A DNA stretch of 43,217 nucleotides from Mariniblastus sp. (GTDB lineage Bacteria > Planctomycetota > Planctomycetia > Pirellulales > Pirellulaceae). The stretch covers positions 1 through 43,217 of the forward strand of contig JAPKBL010000033.1 in NCBI GenBank assembly GCA_028823415.1, given 5' to 3'. A program made the position numbers and the translations under genes. Positions 18,075 to 26,606 of the stretch are shown here, piece by piece; the stretch's first letter is position 1; every line of letters begins with the position of its first letter. Below the pieces are notes generated by a model, which saw nothing but the letters and a program-made list of their open reading frames with translations, made no database searches and was not told the DNA's origin.

Positions 18075-21000
18075 ATGCATTACAGTCCTAGAGCTCTTTT
18101 AATTTTACGGATTCGAAATTCGGTTACTCTCGTCTTGGTACTCCTGTTTTGTCTGTCGGCGTCTGTTCAAGCTCAAAAGGCGACTGACGCTTCAAAATCG
18201 ATCAACTCAGCGTGGCTGAATTCTAAACCGAAGGCTCAATGGATTTGGAGTAAATCACCTTCGGCTAACCAAAAATTGTGGTTTCGAAGTTCATTTGAAG
18301 TGGGCTCAAAACCCAAGTCTGCGACTGTGTATACGACCTGTGATAATCAAATGGTCATGTGGATTAATGGAAAAAAGGTAGGCGCGAGTAGCGCTTGGGA
18401 AACACCGCTCAAATTAAATGTGGCTCCTTTTTTGGTAAAAGGGAAAAACGTGATCGCAATTGAAGGAGTCAATGAAGGTGGCGTTGCTGGAATTGTTCTC
18501 AAACTTGGCGTTACACAATCGAGCGAAGGTGGTGGGCCTGCTCAATCTGACACTTTGACAATTGTGTCAGATACTGCGTCATGGAAGTTTAGCGAGGAAA
18601 AAATTCCTTCTTGGGAAACAGTTGCTTTTGATGATTCGGCATGGAAGACACCCGTTAAAGTTGGCACGCTTGGGGATTCCCCGTGGGGAATTCCAATGTA
18701 TCGCGCAGCATCACCGGTAGCGCAATTGAATGCAAAGGATATTGTTGCGCCAGAGGGGTTTGTCGTTGAACACGTTTATACCGTACCCAAGGACCAGGGA
18801 AGTTGGGTTGCGATGGCGACCGATCCGCAAGGAAGAATATACGCCTCAGACCAGGGGGGCGCGGGACTCTACCGACTGACCGTAAATAAGGAAGGACCAC
18901 CGACCGTTGAAAAGGTCTCGGTCAATTCGCTCGAGAAATTGTCAGGTGCACAAGGGTTGTTGTGGGCTTTTGAGAGTCTTTGGTTCCATCGCAGCGGAGG
19001 GCATCTTTATCGTCTGACGGATTCCAATGGTGACGATCAATTGGATTCCATGATGGAAATACCCAGCACGACGGGCGGTGGCGAGCATGGTAACCATGCA
19101 TTAATTCTTACCGAAGATGAAATGGGTATCTATATCGACAGCGGGAATCACTCTAAACTTGCTGCCCATACCGCGACGCGTGTTCAGAGTTGGGCGGAGG
19201 ACCTGTTGTTGCCTCGGATGCCGGACTCGAATGGTCATGCCAACGGAATTATGGCGCCAGGAGGGTGGGTCACGCGACTTGATCCCAAGACGAATGAACA
19301 GGCGGTGCATGCGATTGGGTTTAGGAATCAGTATGACATTGCTTTGAATCAGGCTGGGGATTTGTTTACCTATGATGCGGATATGGAATGGGATTTGGGG
19401 TCTCCTTGGTACAGGCCAACCCGAATTTGCCATGTAGTCAGCGGAGCCGATTTTGGCTGGCGACATGGCTCAGGCAAGTGGCCAACGTATTACGAAGATA
19501 GTCTCCCGCCGGTTGTCGACATTGGGCCGGGGTCTCCAACTGGCGTTGTATCTGGTGCTGGTTTGAAATTTCCAACCCGATATCAAAGTGGATTATTTGC
19601 GTTGGATTGGACGTTTGGAACGATTTACTCGATCGAGCTTAACCCGGTAGGAGCCGGTTATACTGGCACGGCTAATCCATTCGTTTATAGTTCTCCACTG
19701 CCAGTGACCGATGCGATCGTTGGTCATGACGGCGCGTTATATTTTGCGGTGGGTGGACGAGGCGCCCAGTCGGCGGTGTTCCGAGTTCGCTATGCCGGTG
19801 ATGAGTCCTGCGATCCCCCGGCTGAGCCGAGTTTGACGGAGGCACAAAAGCGACGACGCGCTTTGGAAAAATTCCATGGAGTGACCAACGGGAAGGCTGT
19901 GGATAACGCATGGCCAGAGCTTTCGAGCGAGGATCGGTTTCTCCGCCATGCTTCCCGCGTCGCAATTGAGAGTCAACCTGTCGAGCAATGGGCCAATCGC
20001 GTGTTAGCGGAAACGAATCCACAAGCAAAAATTACTGGTGCGGTCGCGCTCGCACGAATGGGGGATTCAACGCATCAACAGCCGCTGTTTGATTCGCTGA
20101 CGCGTCTAGATCCCAGAAATTTGTCAGAGTCGCAGCTTCTTGGTTTGTTGCGTGCGTATTCACTCGGCATGATCCGACTTGGCGATTTAACGAAAAAACA
20201 AAGAGAGGTTTTGACAAAAGAATTGGATCCGCTATTCCCTCATTCAGCACCCGATGTGAACACCGAACTTATCCGTGTGTTGACATTTTTAAGAAGCGAA
20301 ACGGTTGCGAAGAAAGCGATGGAGTTAATCAAGAATCGAAAATCACCCGAAATTCCGAGTTGGTCGGAATTGATTTTGAGAAATAGAAGATATGGTGGAT
20401 CGATCGAGCGGATGCTAGGTAATCATCCACCGACCCACGAAATTGGTTACGCATTCATGCTTCGAAATCTTCGTGAGGGTTGGTCACTGGATTCACGACG
20501 CGTTTATTTTGAGTTCTTAAATGCGGCGGCTAAAACGGCAGGCGGGAATTCGTTTGCGAAATATTTAACGCGAATACGGGATGAGGCACTTGCCAGTTGC
20601 ACAAACGCGGAACGGGAGGCGCTTGAGTCCATCACGGGCGAAGATTTTAATCCTGTTCCCGATTTCGAATATGCCGCGCCAGTTGGGCCAGGGGAAAAAT
20701 GGTCTGTCGAAATGGTGTCAAAGCAGGTGAAAAATAAATCTGATTTTGAGCGAGGGCGTGCTTTGTTTTTTGGTGCAGGTTGTGCTCAGTGCCATCGGGT
20801 ACGTGGGCTTGGAGGAAGCGTAGGACCCGACCTCACGAGTGTTCCCAATAAATTTGATCGCAATTATGTAATTGAGACGATCATTCACCCAAGTCGTAAC
20901 ATTTCTGACCAGTACAGTTCGTCGTTGGTCGTACTGGCTGATGGGCGGTTAATCGATGGAATCGTAACCGAACAAGACGGGGGCAAAGTGGCGATTTATC

Positions 21001-21182
21001 CTGGGAAAGTAGGGGCGGATCCGATTGTCGTTGCCAAAGATGAGATCGATGAAATTCGACCGTCAAAGGTTTCTCAGATGCCGGAGAACTTGTTGGATAA
21101 ATTGAACGCCGAGGAGCTCAACGACCTGATGGGCTATTTGATGACCGGTGGCGATGCTAAGCATCGGCAATTTAAGAAATAA
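18075..21182 (+). CDS. PVC-type beta-propeller/cytochrome c protein
   Basis: 1035 residues from ATG 18075, with AGCGGGA 5 nt upstream. The frame is open from 17940, but that part overlaps the divergent sulfatase start. A signal peptide ends near V-Q-A-Q (residue 34). A galactose-binding-like beta sandwich (about 45-190) comes next, then a soluble-dehydrogenase-like propeller (about 220-580: A-T-D-P-Q-G-R-I-Y, G-N-H-A-L-I-L, N-G-H-A-N-G-I), then a helical repeat region (620-880). The C-terminal PVC cytochrome domain has haem motif C-A-Q-C-H (Cys903-His907), followed by G-G-S-V-G-P-D-L-T. This matches the domain families defined in Pirellula/Verrucomicrobium. The role is presumably periplasmic sugar oxidation, which is unproven. 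It is placed with sulfatases and glycosidases. Confidence 0.88.
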   Translation: MHYSPRALLILRIRNSVTLVLVLLFCLSASVQAQKATDASKSINSAWLNSKPKAQWIWSKSPSANQKLWFRSSFEVGSKPKSATVYTTCDNQMVMWINGKKVGASSAWETPLKLNVAPFLVKGKNVIAIEGVNEGGVAGIVLKLGVTQSSEGGGPAQSDTLTIVSDTASWKFSEEKIPSWETVAFDDSAWKTPVKVGTLGDSPWGIPMYRAASPVAQLNAKDIVAPEGFVVEHVYTVPKDQGSWVAMATDPQGRIYASDQGGAGLYRLTVNKEGPPTVEKVSVNSLEKLSGAQGLLWAFESLWFHRSGGHLYRLTDSNGDDQLDSMMEIPSTTGGGEHGNHALILTEDEMGIYIDSGNHSKLAAHTATRVQSWAEDLLLPRMPDSNGHANGIMAPGGWVTRLDPKTNEQAVHAIGFRNQYDIALNQAGDLFTYDADMEWDLGSPWYRPTRICHVVSGADFGWRHGSGKWPTYYEDSLPPVVDIGPGSPTGVVSGAGLKFPTRYQSGLFALDWTFGTIYSIELNPVGAGYTGTANPFVYSSPLPVTDAIVGHDGALYFAVGGRGAQSAVFRVRYAGDESCDPPAEPSLTEAQKRRRALEKFHGVTNGKAVDNAWPELSSEDRFLRHASRVAIESQPVEQWANRVLAETNPQAKITGAVALARMGDSTHQQPLFDSLTRLDPRNLSESQLLGLLRAYSLGMIRLGDLTKKQREVLTKELDPLFPHSAPDVNTELIRVLTFLRSETVAKKAMELIKNRKSPEIPSWSELILRNRRYGGSIERMLGNHPPTHEIGYAFMLRNLREGWSLDSRRVYFEFLNAAAKTAGGNSFAKYLTRIRDEALASCTNAEREALESITGEDFNPVPDFEYAAPVGPGEKWSVEMVSKQVKNKSDFERGRALFFGAGCAQCHRVRGLGGSVGPDLTSVPNKFDRNYVIETIIHPSRNISDQYSSSLVVLADGRLIDGIVTEQDGGKVAIYPGKVGADPIVVAKDEIDEIRPSKVSQMPENLLDKLNAEELNDLMGYLMTGGDAKHRQFKK

Positions 21183-21272
21183 GAGCGAACAAATGTTGTC
21201 GGAGGTAGTTCAGATTCGACAACTGAAAACGTGTTCGGCGTTGTTTCACTTCGGCGCGGCGTTGTCGTAGGT

Positions 21273-21581
21273 TTATTTTTTAATTTTTCTAATCCACCAA
21301 CGAAGGCCAATGAATAGAAACCTCCAGTCTTTAAGAAATTCAGGAGGTTTTCTTTCAAAGGCATGCCCGACGAATTGAAGAACCCATCCCAATACAAAAA
21401 GGGCGATTCCCGCGTAAAGACACCCAACCCAGATAAACCCGATTGGCATCAGCAACAACCCAATGACGATGATTGGAATTCCAATCGTATGACAAACTTG
21501 ATTGATGCCATTTTGGTGGCTCAAAGCGTATTCATCGACCCAATCATCGACGTTTCTTCCGAATATCTGCTTGTTGCTCAT
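21273..21581 (-). CDS. DUF962/Mpo1-like membrane protein
   Basis: 102 residues with two or three hydrophobic helices. W-V-D-E-Y-A-L-S-H-Q-N (His22), C-H-T-I-G-I-P (His31) and G-H-A-F-E-R-K-P-P (His near 73) match the DUF962 family. The yeast member Mpo1 is an Fe(II)-dependent dioxygenase of 2-hydroxy fatty acid alpha-oxidation. Bacterial members are poorly characterised, so I do not transfer the activity. It is convergent with the PVC cytochrome gene. Confidence 0.85.
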   Translation of the reverse strand: MSNKQIFGRNVDDWVDEYALSHQNGINQVCHTIGIPIIVIGLLLMPIGFIWVGCLYAGIALFVLGWVLQFVGHAFERKPPEFLKDWRFLFIGLRWWIRKIKK

Positions 21582-21911
21582 GATGATCAGTCTAGCGTTG
21601 TAGCTTCATTCCGCAAACGAAATCCCAAAGTGTTTGATCCATTGTGGCATGTGGAGGAAATGCTGAACAATGGCTCGGTTTAAGGTGCAATTCAGATGAA
21701 TTTCCTGGGTGTTGATTATTGGAGAGAACGAGGAGAGAACGAGGAGAGAACGAAGCCGGAATCGTCAATTAAATCTCGAGGCTGAGGATTGGTGGTCGTT
21801 TTTTAAAAACAGTGGGAAAATAAGCGATCCTTGGTTATTCTATGATTCGCATCCCTATTCAAGTTTTTGAATGACGAGGACGCAGCCCACCTCTCCCCGA
21901 TTGATGATTTC
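21582..21911. other. 330-bp intergenic region with an 11-bp triplicate repeat
   Basis: GGAGAGAACGA is repeated three times without interruption at 21721-21753. An 11-bp period would shift any reading frame and roughly equals one helical turn. I see no gene on either strand. The region holds the divergent starts of the DUF962 gene and GH10. Confidence 0.6.
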
Positions 21912-23375
21912 ATGATGTCGAAAAAAAAACTGGCTTGCAGTCTGCTCTGTTGGTTGCTTGTTGCTAATTTAGGAATTGGTGTCGAACTCTTCGGGCAAGA
22001 TCTTTCACATCGCAAATCCGATCTCACACTGACAGTCCATGACGCTTTTGGCAATCCAATTGAGGATGCAATTGTTGGCGTCCAGATGAAAAAGCACGCC
22101 TTCAAATTTGGTACTCAAGTAAGGGATCGTTTTTTTTCAATTAGCGAAACTGAATTTAATTCACTTAACGAAACTCAGAAACAAAATCTGCTTCCTAATT
22201 TGACTGATTTGGGGCAGTCACGTTATACGCCCGATTGGCAAGATGCCGTGAATTATCGGCAAGCGGTTTTGTCTAATTTTAATCATGTCGTGCCAACGGT
22301 GGGATTGCAGTGGGTCTCTTTTGAAAACAATGGTCCGGCGGTTCCTGACAGTGCGATTTCGATTGCGCAGGAAAATGGCTTAACCGTTACTGGTGCGTCA
22401 GTTGTTTGGCAGCGGGATCGTTGGCCAACTCCGGTCGAATTTCGACCAGAGTCATCTTTTGACGCGCAGGACTTTCATGATCGCTTAATCGAAGACCGTC
22501 TAAGTGCTAATGGCATCATGGGGAGGTACAGCGAGTCCGGTCCCGGTCCCGTGATTACGGATTGGAAGGTGCTCAACGAGCCGATTCATGAGAGCTATTA
22601 CGCTGATACCTTTGTCGAAGCGGGGATTTATGAAAATGAAGTTGACGCTCTCGCGGATTATTTTATTCGAGCCGATAGTCTCCGTTCTGATTCAGTGCTT
22701 TCGATCAATGAATTTAATATTTTGAATTCTGGCAGCGATAACGATGTCATCGAATATCGAGATCTAGTCAATAACTTACTTGCCGCGGGGGCACCAATTG
22801 ACCGAATTGGCGTTCAGGCACACATGTCCCGCAATGATGTTACCAAAGCTGATATCGTTCGTCGGATGAACATCTTGGCTGAGACCGGACTGGGAGTCGA
22901 AATTACGGAATTCGATGCTCGGGATGACGCAGGCCAACTAACCCCTGAAGAACAAGAACAGGTCTTCCGAGATGTACTGGAGGCTTCATTTGAAAGTCAG
23001 GCAGTCGACGGGTTTATGATGTGGGGGATTTGGGATCCTGGGCATTGGCGTGGAAACGCGCCGCTGTACGATGAGGATTGGAACGTGAAAGACGAAGCAG
23101 CACCCTGGTTTGACTTGGTTCAAGGTGAATGGATGACCGAGTTGGACGGTCTTACGGTGGATCGCAATGGACAGTGGATTGCCCCGGACGGAGTTTTTAG
23201 TGGCTTGTATGATTTCACCGTGACCGTCAACGGTAAGTCAAAACTGTTCAGTGATTATGATCTTGGCTTGAATGGAAATTTTATCCTTGCCGTTCCCGAG
23301 CCAACGGGAACAGTTTTCCTTTTTAGTATGGCGACTCTTGTGATCGGGCGGAGGCACCGTAGAACGCTTGTTTGA
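21912..23375 (+). CDS. GH10 endo-xylanase-like enzyme with PEP-CTERM sorting tail
   Basis: 487 residues from the tandem ATGATG at 21912; upstream in-frame codons give no signal sequence. The signal peptide ends near residue 29. An Ig-like N-terminal module (36-75: L-T-V-H-D-A-F-G-N-P-I, H-A-F-K-F-G) is common in planctomycete GH10. The catalytic domain shows the acid/base in W-K-V-L-N-E-P (Glu223) and the nucleophile in V-E-I-T-E-F-D (Glu333), with M-W-G-I-W-D near 363. The C-terminus is V-P-E-P, a hydrophobic helix, then R-R-x-x-R-R: a PEP-CTERM signal for exosortase-mediated surface sorting. GH10 members usually cut beta-1,4-xylan. Confidence 0.9.
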   Translation: MMSKKKLACSLLCWLLVANLGIGVELFGQDLSHRKSDLTLTVHDAFGNPIEDAIVGVQMKKHAFKFGTQVRDRFFSISETEFNSLNETQKQNLLPNLTDLGQSRYTPDWQDAVNYRQAVLSNFNHVVPTVGLQWVSFENNGPAVPDSAISIAQENGLTVTGASVVWQRDRWPTPVEFRPESSFDAQDFHDRLIEDRLSANGIMGRYSESGPGPVITDWKVLNEPIHESYYADTFVEAGIYENEVDALADYFIRADSLRSDSVLSINEFNILNSGSDNDVIEYRDLVNNLLAAGAPIDRIGVQAHMSRNDVTKADIVRRMNILAETGLGVEITEFDARDDAGQLTPEEQEQVFRDVLEASFESQAVDGFMMWGIWDPGHWRGNAPLYDEDWNVKDEAAPWFDLVQGEWMTELDGLTVDRNGQWIAPDGVFSGLYDFTVTVNGKSKLFSDYDLGLNGNFILAVPEPTGTVFLFSMATLVIGRRHRRTLV

Positions 23376-23686
23376 CAGCGTTAGGTCGGTGTTGGAAGGT
23401 CAAAAAACCTGTGGTTCGCTACGCCGTTTTTGTTGGCCGATTCCTTGAGGATCTCAGATCTCCTACATTGCCAATGAAGTGACTGGGGGAGATGCGGCCC
23501 GTGAATCTACGGGCTGTTAGGCGGCCTTGTTGGGGGTGCGAACTAGAAGCTCGAAGCCACGCTATTTCCTTTGAAATCATCAATTAATCCGGTAAAAGAC
23601 GTCCGGATCATTGTAATCAAAGCAAGTGTCCGGTACTTTGTGAAAGCGTTTTCAAGAATGTTCCGCACCGCTCACTCTGGATTGAC
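23376..23686. other. 311-bp intergenic region with one weak hairpin
   Basis: GCCCGT (23497-23502) pairs with ACGGGC (23509-23514) around a 6-nt loop, but no T-run follows, so it is not a convincing intrinsic terminator. No gene or other motif is seen. Confidence 0.5.
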
Positions 23687-24949
23687 ATGAAATTAATTTA
23701 CCTTCCGACTCTCGTTTTATTGGGGGCAGTGATCGCCTGCTCAAATCAAGCAAACATGCAAGCAAATAATCAGCAGACGCCTTCGGACAATGTACGAGTT
23801 TTTCAAGCGGAGGATCTCACCGGGTCCAGTCAAGAATTTAAAACTGAATCTGGAGATGCGACTGTCGTCAATATGAATGAACCGGGTTGGATTTCATTTG
23901 AGATGGATTTCGGTGTCGCGGCTCGCTACCGGGTTCAAGTTTTTGCTCAGTCCGCCGCTGACGCTCAGGTGTGGGTTGAGGACTACATCGACAACACAGA
24001 CGGGCGAACTTACAACGTGACCGGTAGCATCCCAGTCACTGCGACCGACGCCGTTTCAGAGTTCTTCATCGAGGGCAGCCCCTTTAATAAAGGGCCTCAC
24101 AAAATGAAATTTCATGTCTCTAGCGGAAATGTAATGATCGACAAGGTCGTATTTACACCGATGGTAGAACACCAAATCACGCCGGAGAGCCTAACCCAGA
24201 AGATGGATGGTGATGAATGGAAGTTGGCGTGGTCCGATGAGTTTGACGGAGACGAGGTTGACGACGCGAACTGGACTTACGATGTTGGGAACTGGGGCTG
24301 GGGAAACAACGAACTACAGTACTACACGGTCAATCGGAAAGAAAATGCCAGAATTGAGGACGGCAATTTAGTGATTGAGGCGAGGAAGAATGACGATGGA
24401 AAGAATTGGACTTCCGCCCGTTTGACCACCCGAGGCAAAGTCAGTTTCCTTTACGGAAAAATTGAGATGCGTGCCCAAGTTCCCCGCGCGCGTGGAAACT
24501 GGGCAGCGGGTTGGACCCTTGGTGATACCTATCGTGATGAGATTAGTTGGCCCTACTGCGGCGAGATTGATATCCTTGAATCCGTTGGTTTCGAAGTTAA
24601 TGACGAGACTGGTGATGGAATCGCCCATGCGACGGTACACACGCCAGCCTATTACTTTAAAATCAACAATCAGATCAGCAGCACAAAAAACATTCCGAAT
24701 ATGGCCGGTGAATTTCACACCTACGCTGTCGAGTGGACCCCAACGGAAGTCAGAGGCTACGTCGATGGTGAGCAGTATTACGTTTACGACAAGACGGCAA
24801 ACGCCAAAGAATGGCCGTTTAACAAAGCACAGAACTTGATACTCAATCTAGCCATGGGTGGCGGTTGGGGCGGTGCAAAAGGATTGGACGAATCGATAAC
24901 TTCACAGAAGTTCATCATTGATTACGTTCGGGTGTACAGCAAGGACTAA
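23687..24949 (+). CDS. GH16 beta-glucanase lipoprotein with N-terminal CBM6-like module
   Basis: 420 residues. The lipobox V-I-A-C (Cys18) predicts a lipid-anchored protein. Residues 37-160 form a beta-sandwich resembling carbohydrate-binding family 6 (F-Q-A-E-D, V-D-K-V-V-F-like strands). The GH16 domain covers about 175-418: W-S-D-E-F-D-G, N-N-E-L-Q-Y-Y, and the catalytic signature G-E-I-D-I-L-E with nucleophile Glu293, assisting Asp295 and acid/base Glu298. This E-I-D-I-x-E form is typical of laminarinases and related beta-1,3-glucanases; agarase or carrageenase specificity cannot be excluded. It is in tandem with GH10 after a 311-bp gap, so separate promoters are possible. Confidence 0.92.
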   Translation: MKLIYLPTLVLLGAVIACSNQANMQANNQQTPSDNVRVFQAEDLTGSSQEFKTESGDATVVNMNEPGWISFEMDFGVAARYRVQVFAQSAADAQVWVEDYIDNTDGRTYNVTGSIPVTATDAVSEFFIEGSPFNKGPHKMKFHVSSGNVMIDKVVFTPMVEHQITPESLTQKMDGDEWKLAWSDEFDGDEVDDANWTYDVGNWGWGNNELQYYTVNRKENARIEDGNLVIEARKNDDGKNWTSARLTTRGKVSFLYGKIEMRAQVPRARGNWAAGWTLGDTYRDEISWPYCGEIDILESVGFEVNDETGDGIAHATVHTPAYYFKINNQISSTKNIPNMAGEFHTYAVEWTPTEVRGYVDGEQYYVYDKTANAKEWPFNKAQNLILNLAMGGGWGGAKGLDESITSQKFIIDYVRVYSKD

Positions 24950-25067
24950 CTGCAGGGGACGGTTCCCATGGGTAACGTTGGATGGATTATATTTGGACTG
25001 AAGTTTGCCAAGACTGATCCAGGATTCCTATAATTATCGAAACGCATGAAAGAAAGTTGGGGTTCCC

Positions 25068-26231
25068 GTGAATGTATCGGTCCAGTCGATAGCGTTGATA
25101 GTACTAACTTGTTTAGTTTTAAGCGAAACAGCGTTACTGGGGGCGCTCCAGCAAACTGTTGTTTCCGAACGAGTTTTGGTTTCGAATTCGCGTACTAGTC
25201 TTGGTACGCAGGCGAATCTAACCGCATCGGTTCGCGTGGGTGACCTCAATGCTGATGGTAATTTGGATCTCGTCGTCGCCAATGGACGGCACTGGCCCCA
25301 GCAGAATTTCATTTTTCTGAATCAAGGGAATGCCCGCTTTCATCAGGTTTGGTTACTTGGAACCAATCAATCGACATCTTACGCGTCTGAAATCGCGGAT
25401 ATGGATGGAGATGGCGACCTCGATGTTGTTGTTGGAAACGACATGGCGCCAAATTTGCTCTTTCTTAATAACGGGCGTGCGGAATTCGAGAACGGTATAC
25501 CCTTCGGTCATGTTTCGAGTGTGCGAAGTCTGACATTGAGTGATTTGGATAGCGATGGCGATGTCGATGTTTTAGTGACCTGCCGTGGCCGCCAAAATTA
25601 CTATTGTTTAAATGACGGCAAAGCGAACCTGGGAGACCCCCAACCGTTTGGTGAGGAGAGCGATTCGACCATCGATGTTGTCGTGGCAGATTTAAACCAT
25701 GACGGTTTCAATGATCTCGTTCTTGCGAACCGTGATCACCAACAGAATTTCGTTTTACTCAATGATGGGAAGCTCGGATTTGGTCAGAGAGTTCCGTTTG
25801 GAACCGGAAAAGATGAGACGCGTTCGGTGGCGGTCGGAGATCTTAACGGTGATGGCCATCTCGATCTCGCACTGGCGAACATTGGTGAACCCAATCAGGT
25901 TTTATTTGGCGATAGTAAGGGGAACTTCGGTGATTCGACATTGCTAAGCGAGTCTCGCAATAGCTCTTATGCCGTCGCCATGATTGACATGAATAAAGAT
26001 CAAATCCCCGATTTAGTCTTTGCAAATGCGGGGCAACCCAATGCGATGTATTTGAATCAAGGTGATGGAACGCGTTTCGTCCGTTCCCAATTCGGTTTGC
26101 CGGAGGCGAGGACTTACGGACTGGCCGTTGAGGATTTCAATGGCGATCAATATCCAGATGTTGTGACGGCAAATTCAGGAGCATTGAATTGGATTTACTT
26201 GAATCGCCAAAATCGAGATTTCAAAAAGTAA
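25068..26231 (+). CDS. Secreted seven-bladed FG-GAP/VCBS beta-propeller
   Basis: 387 residues from GTG 25068 with a signal peptide of about 26 residues. Seven repeats of roughly 45-50 residues each carry a calcium loop and an aspartate-rich turn (N-A-D-G-N-L-D-L, D-G-D-G-D-L-D-V, D-S-D-G-D-V-D-V, N-H-D-G-F-N-D-L, N-G-D-G-H-L-D-L, N-K-D-Q-I-P-D-L, N-G-D-Q-Y-P-D-V). Each ends with an L-N-x-G strand. Repeats 6 and 7 have lost the Gly of the loop. The repeat number fits one complete seven-bladed propeller with no other domain. Probably an extracellular binding protein of the polysaccharide locus. Confidence 0.85.
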   Translation: MNVSVQSIALIVLTCLVLSETALLGALQQTVVSERVLVSNSRTSLGTQANLTASVRVGDLNADGNLDLVVANGRHWPQQNFIFLNQGNARFHQVWLLGTNQSTSYASEIADMDGDGDLDVVVGNDMAPNLLFLNNGRAEFENGIPFGHVSSVRSLTLSDLDSDGDVDVLVTCRGRQNYYCLNDGKANLGDPQPFGEESDSTIDVVVADLNHDGFNDLVLANRDHQQNFVLLNDGKLGFGQRVPFGTGKDETRSVAVGDLNGDGHLDLALANIGEPNQVLFGDSKGNFGDSTLLSESRNSSYAVAMIDMNKDQIPDLVFANAGQPNAMYLNQGDGTRFVRSQFGLPEARTYGLAVEDFNGDQYPDVVTANSGALNWIYLNRQNRDFKK

Positions 26232-26267
26232 TTTCTTCAGTAGGTTTCCCGACGCATCGTGTTTTGA

Positions 26268-26516
26268 TCAACCGGTAAGATCTAAATGCGAACCAGGTTC
26301 GAGTGGGAGACGCGGGGGATCAGGGGCCGGGGCGGATTGGCGTTCGCTTTTTCCATCCCCCTCCCGCTCGGTTGTTTCGAGAGTATCTGAGATGGAGTTG
26401 TTGTCAATTTTCAACTCATTTGATGGATGTTGCGGTGCCTTTCCGGATCTTAGTGCTTGATAGGCTAAGGTCATGTCGGAGGTTCCGTTGATTCCAGAAG
26501 TTGCATCCGTTTTCAT
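26268..26516 (-). CDS. Small hypothetical protein, Ser/Thr/Pro-rich
   Basis: 82 residues if started at ATG 26516; a TTG at 26528 would add four. There is no signal peptide, membrane helix or recognised motif. Composition is polar with a Pro-rich tail, suggesting disorder. It fills the space between two clear genes and has no strong ribosome binding site. A competing plus-strand frame (26303-26491) looks worse. It may be spurious. Confidence 0.3.
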   Translation of the reverse strand: MKTDATSGINGTSDMTLAYQALRSGKAPQHPSNELKIDNNSISDTLETTEREGDGKSERQSAPAPDPPRLPLEPGSHLDLTG

Positions 26517-26606
26517 AATTGGATCCAAGTCATTGTTCGGGTAAGCGTTTTTAGCGACTATAGTCGATCACGTTAAGTAGAAATGAGATGCGATTGGGTT
26601 TGTTGT

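Noticed and set aside
23497..23514. Intrinsic terminator after GH10
   Set aside because: The hairpin is short and no T-run follows on either strand.
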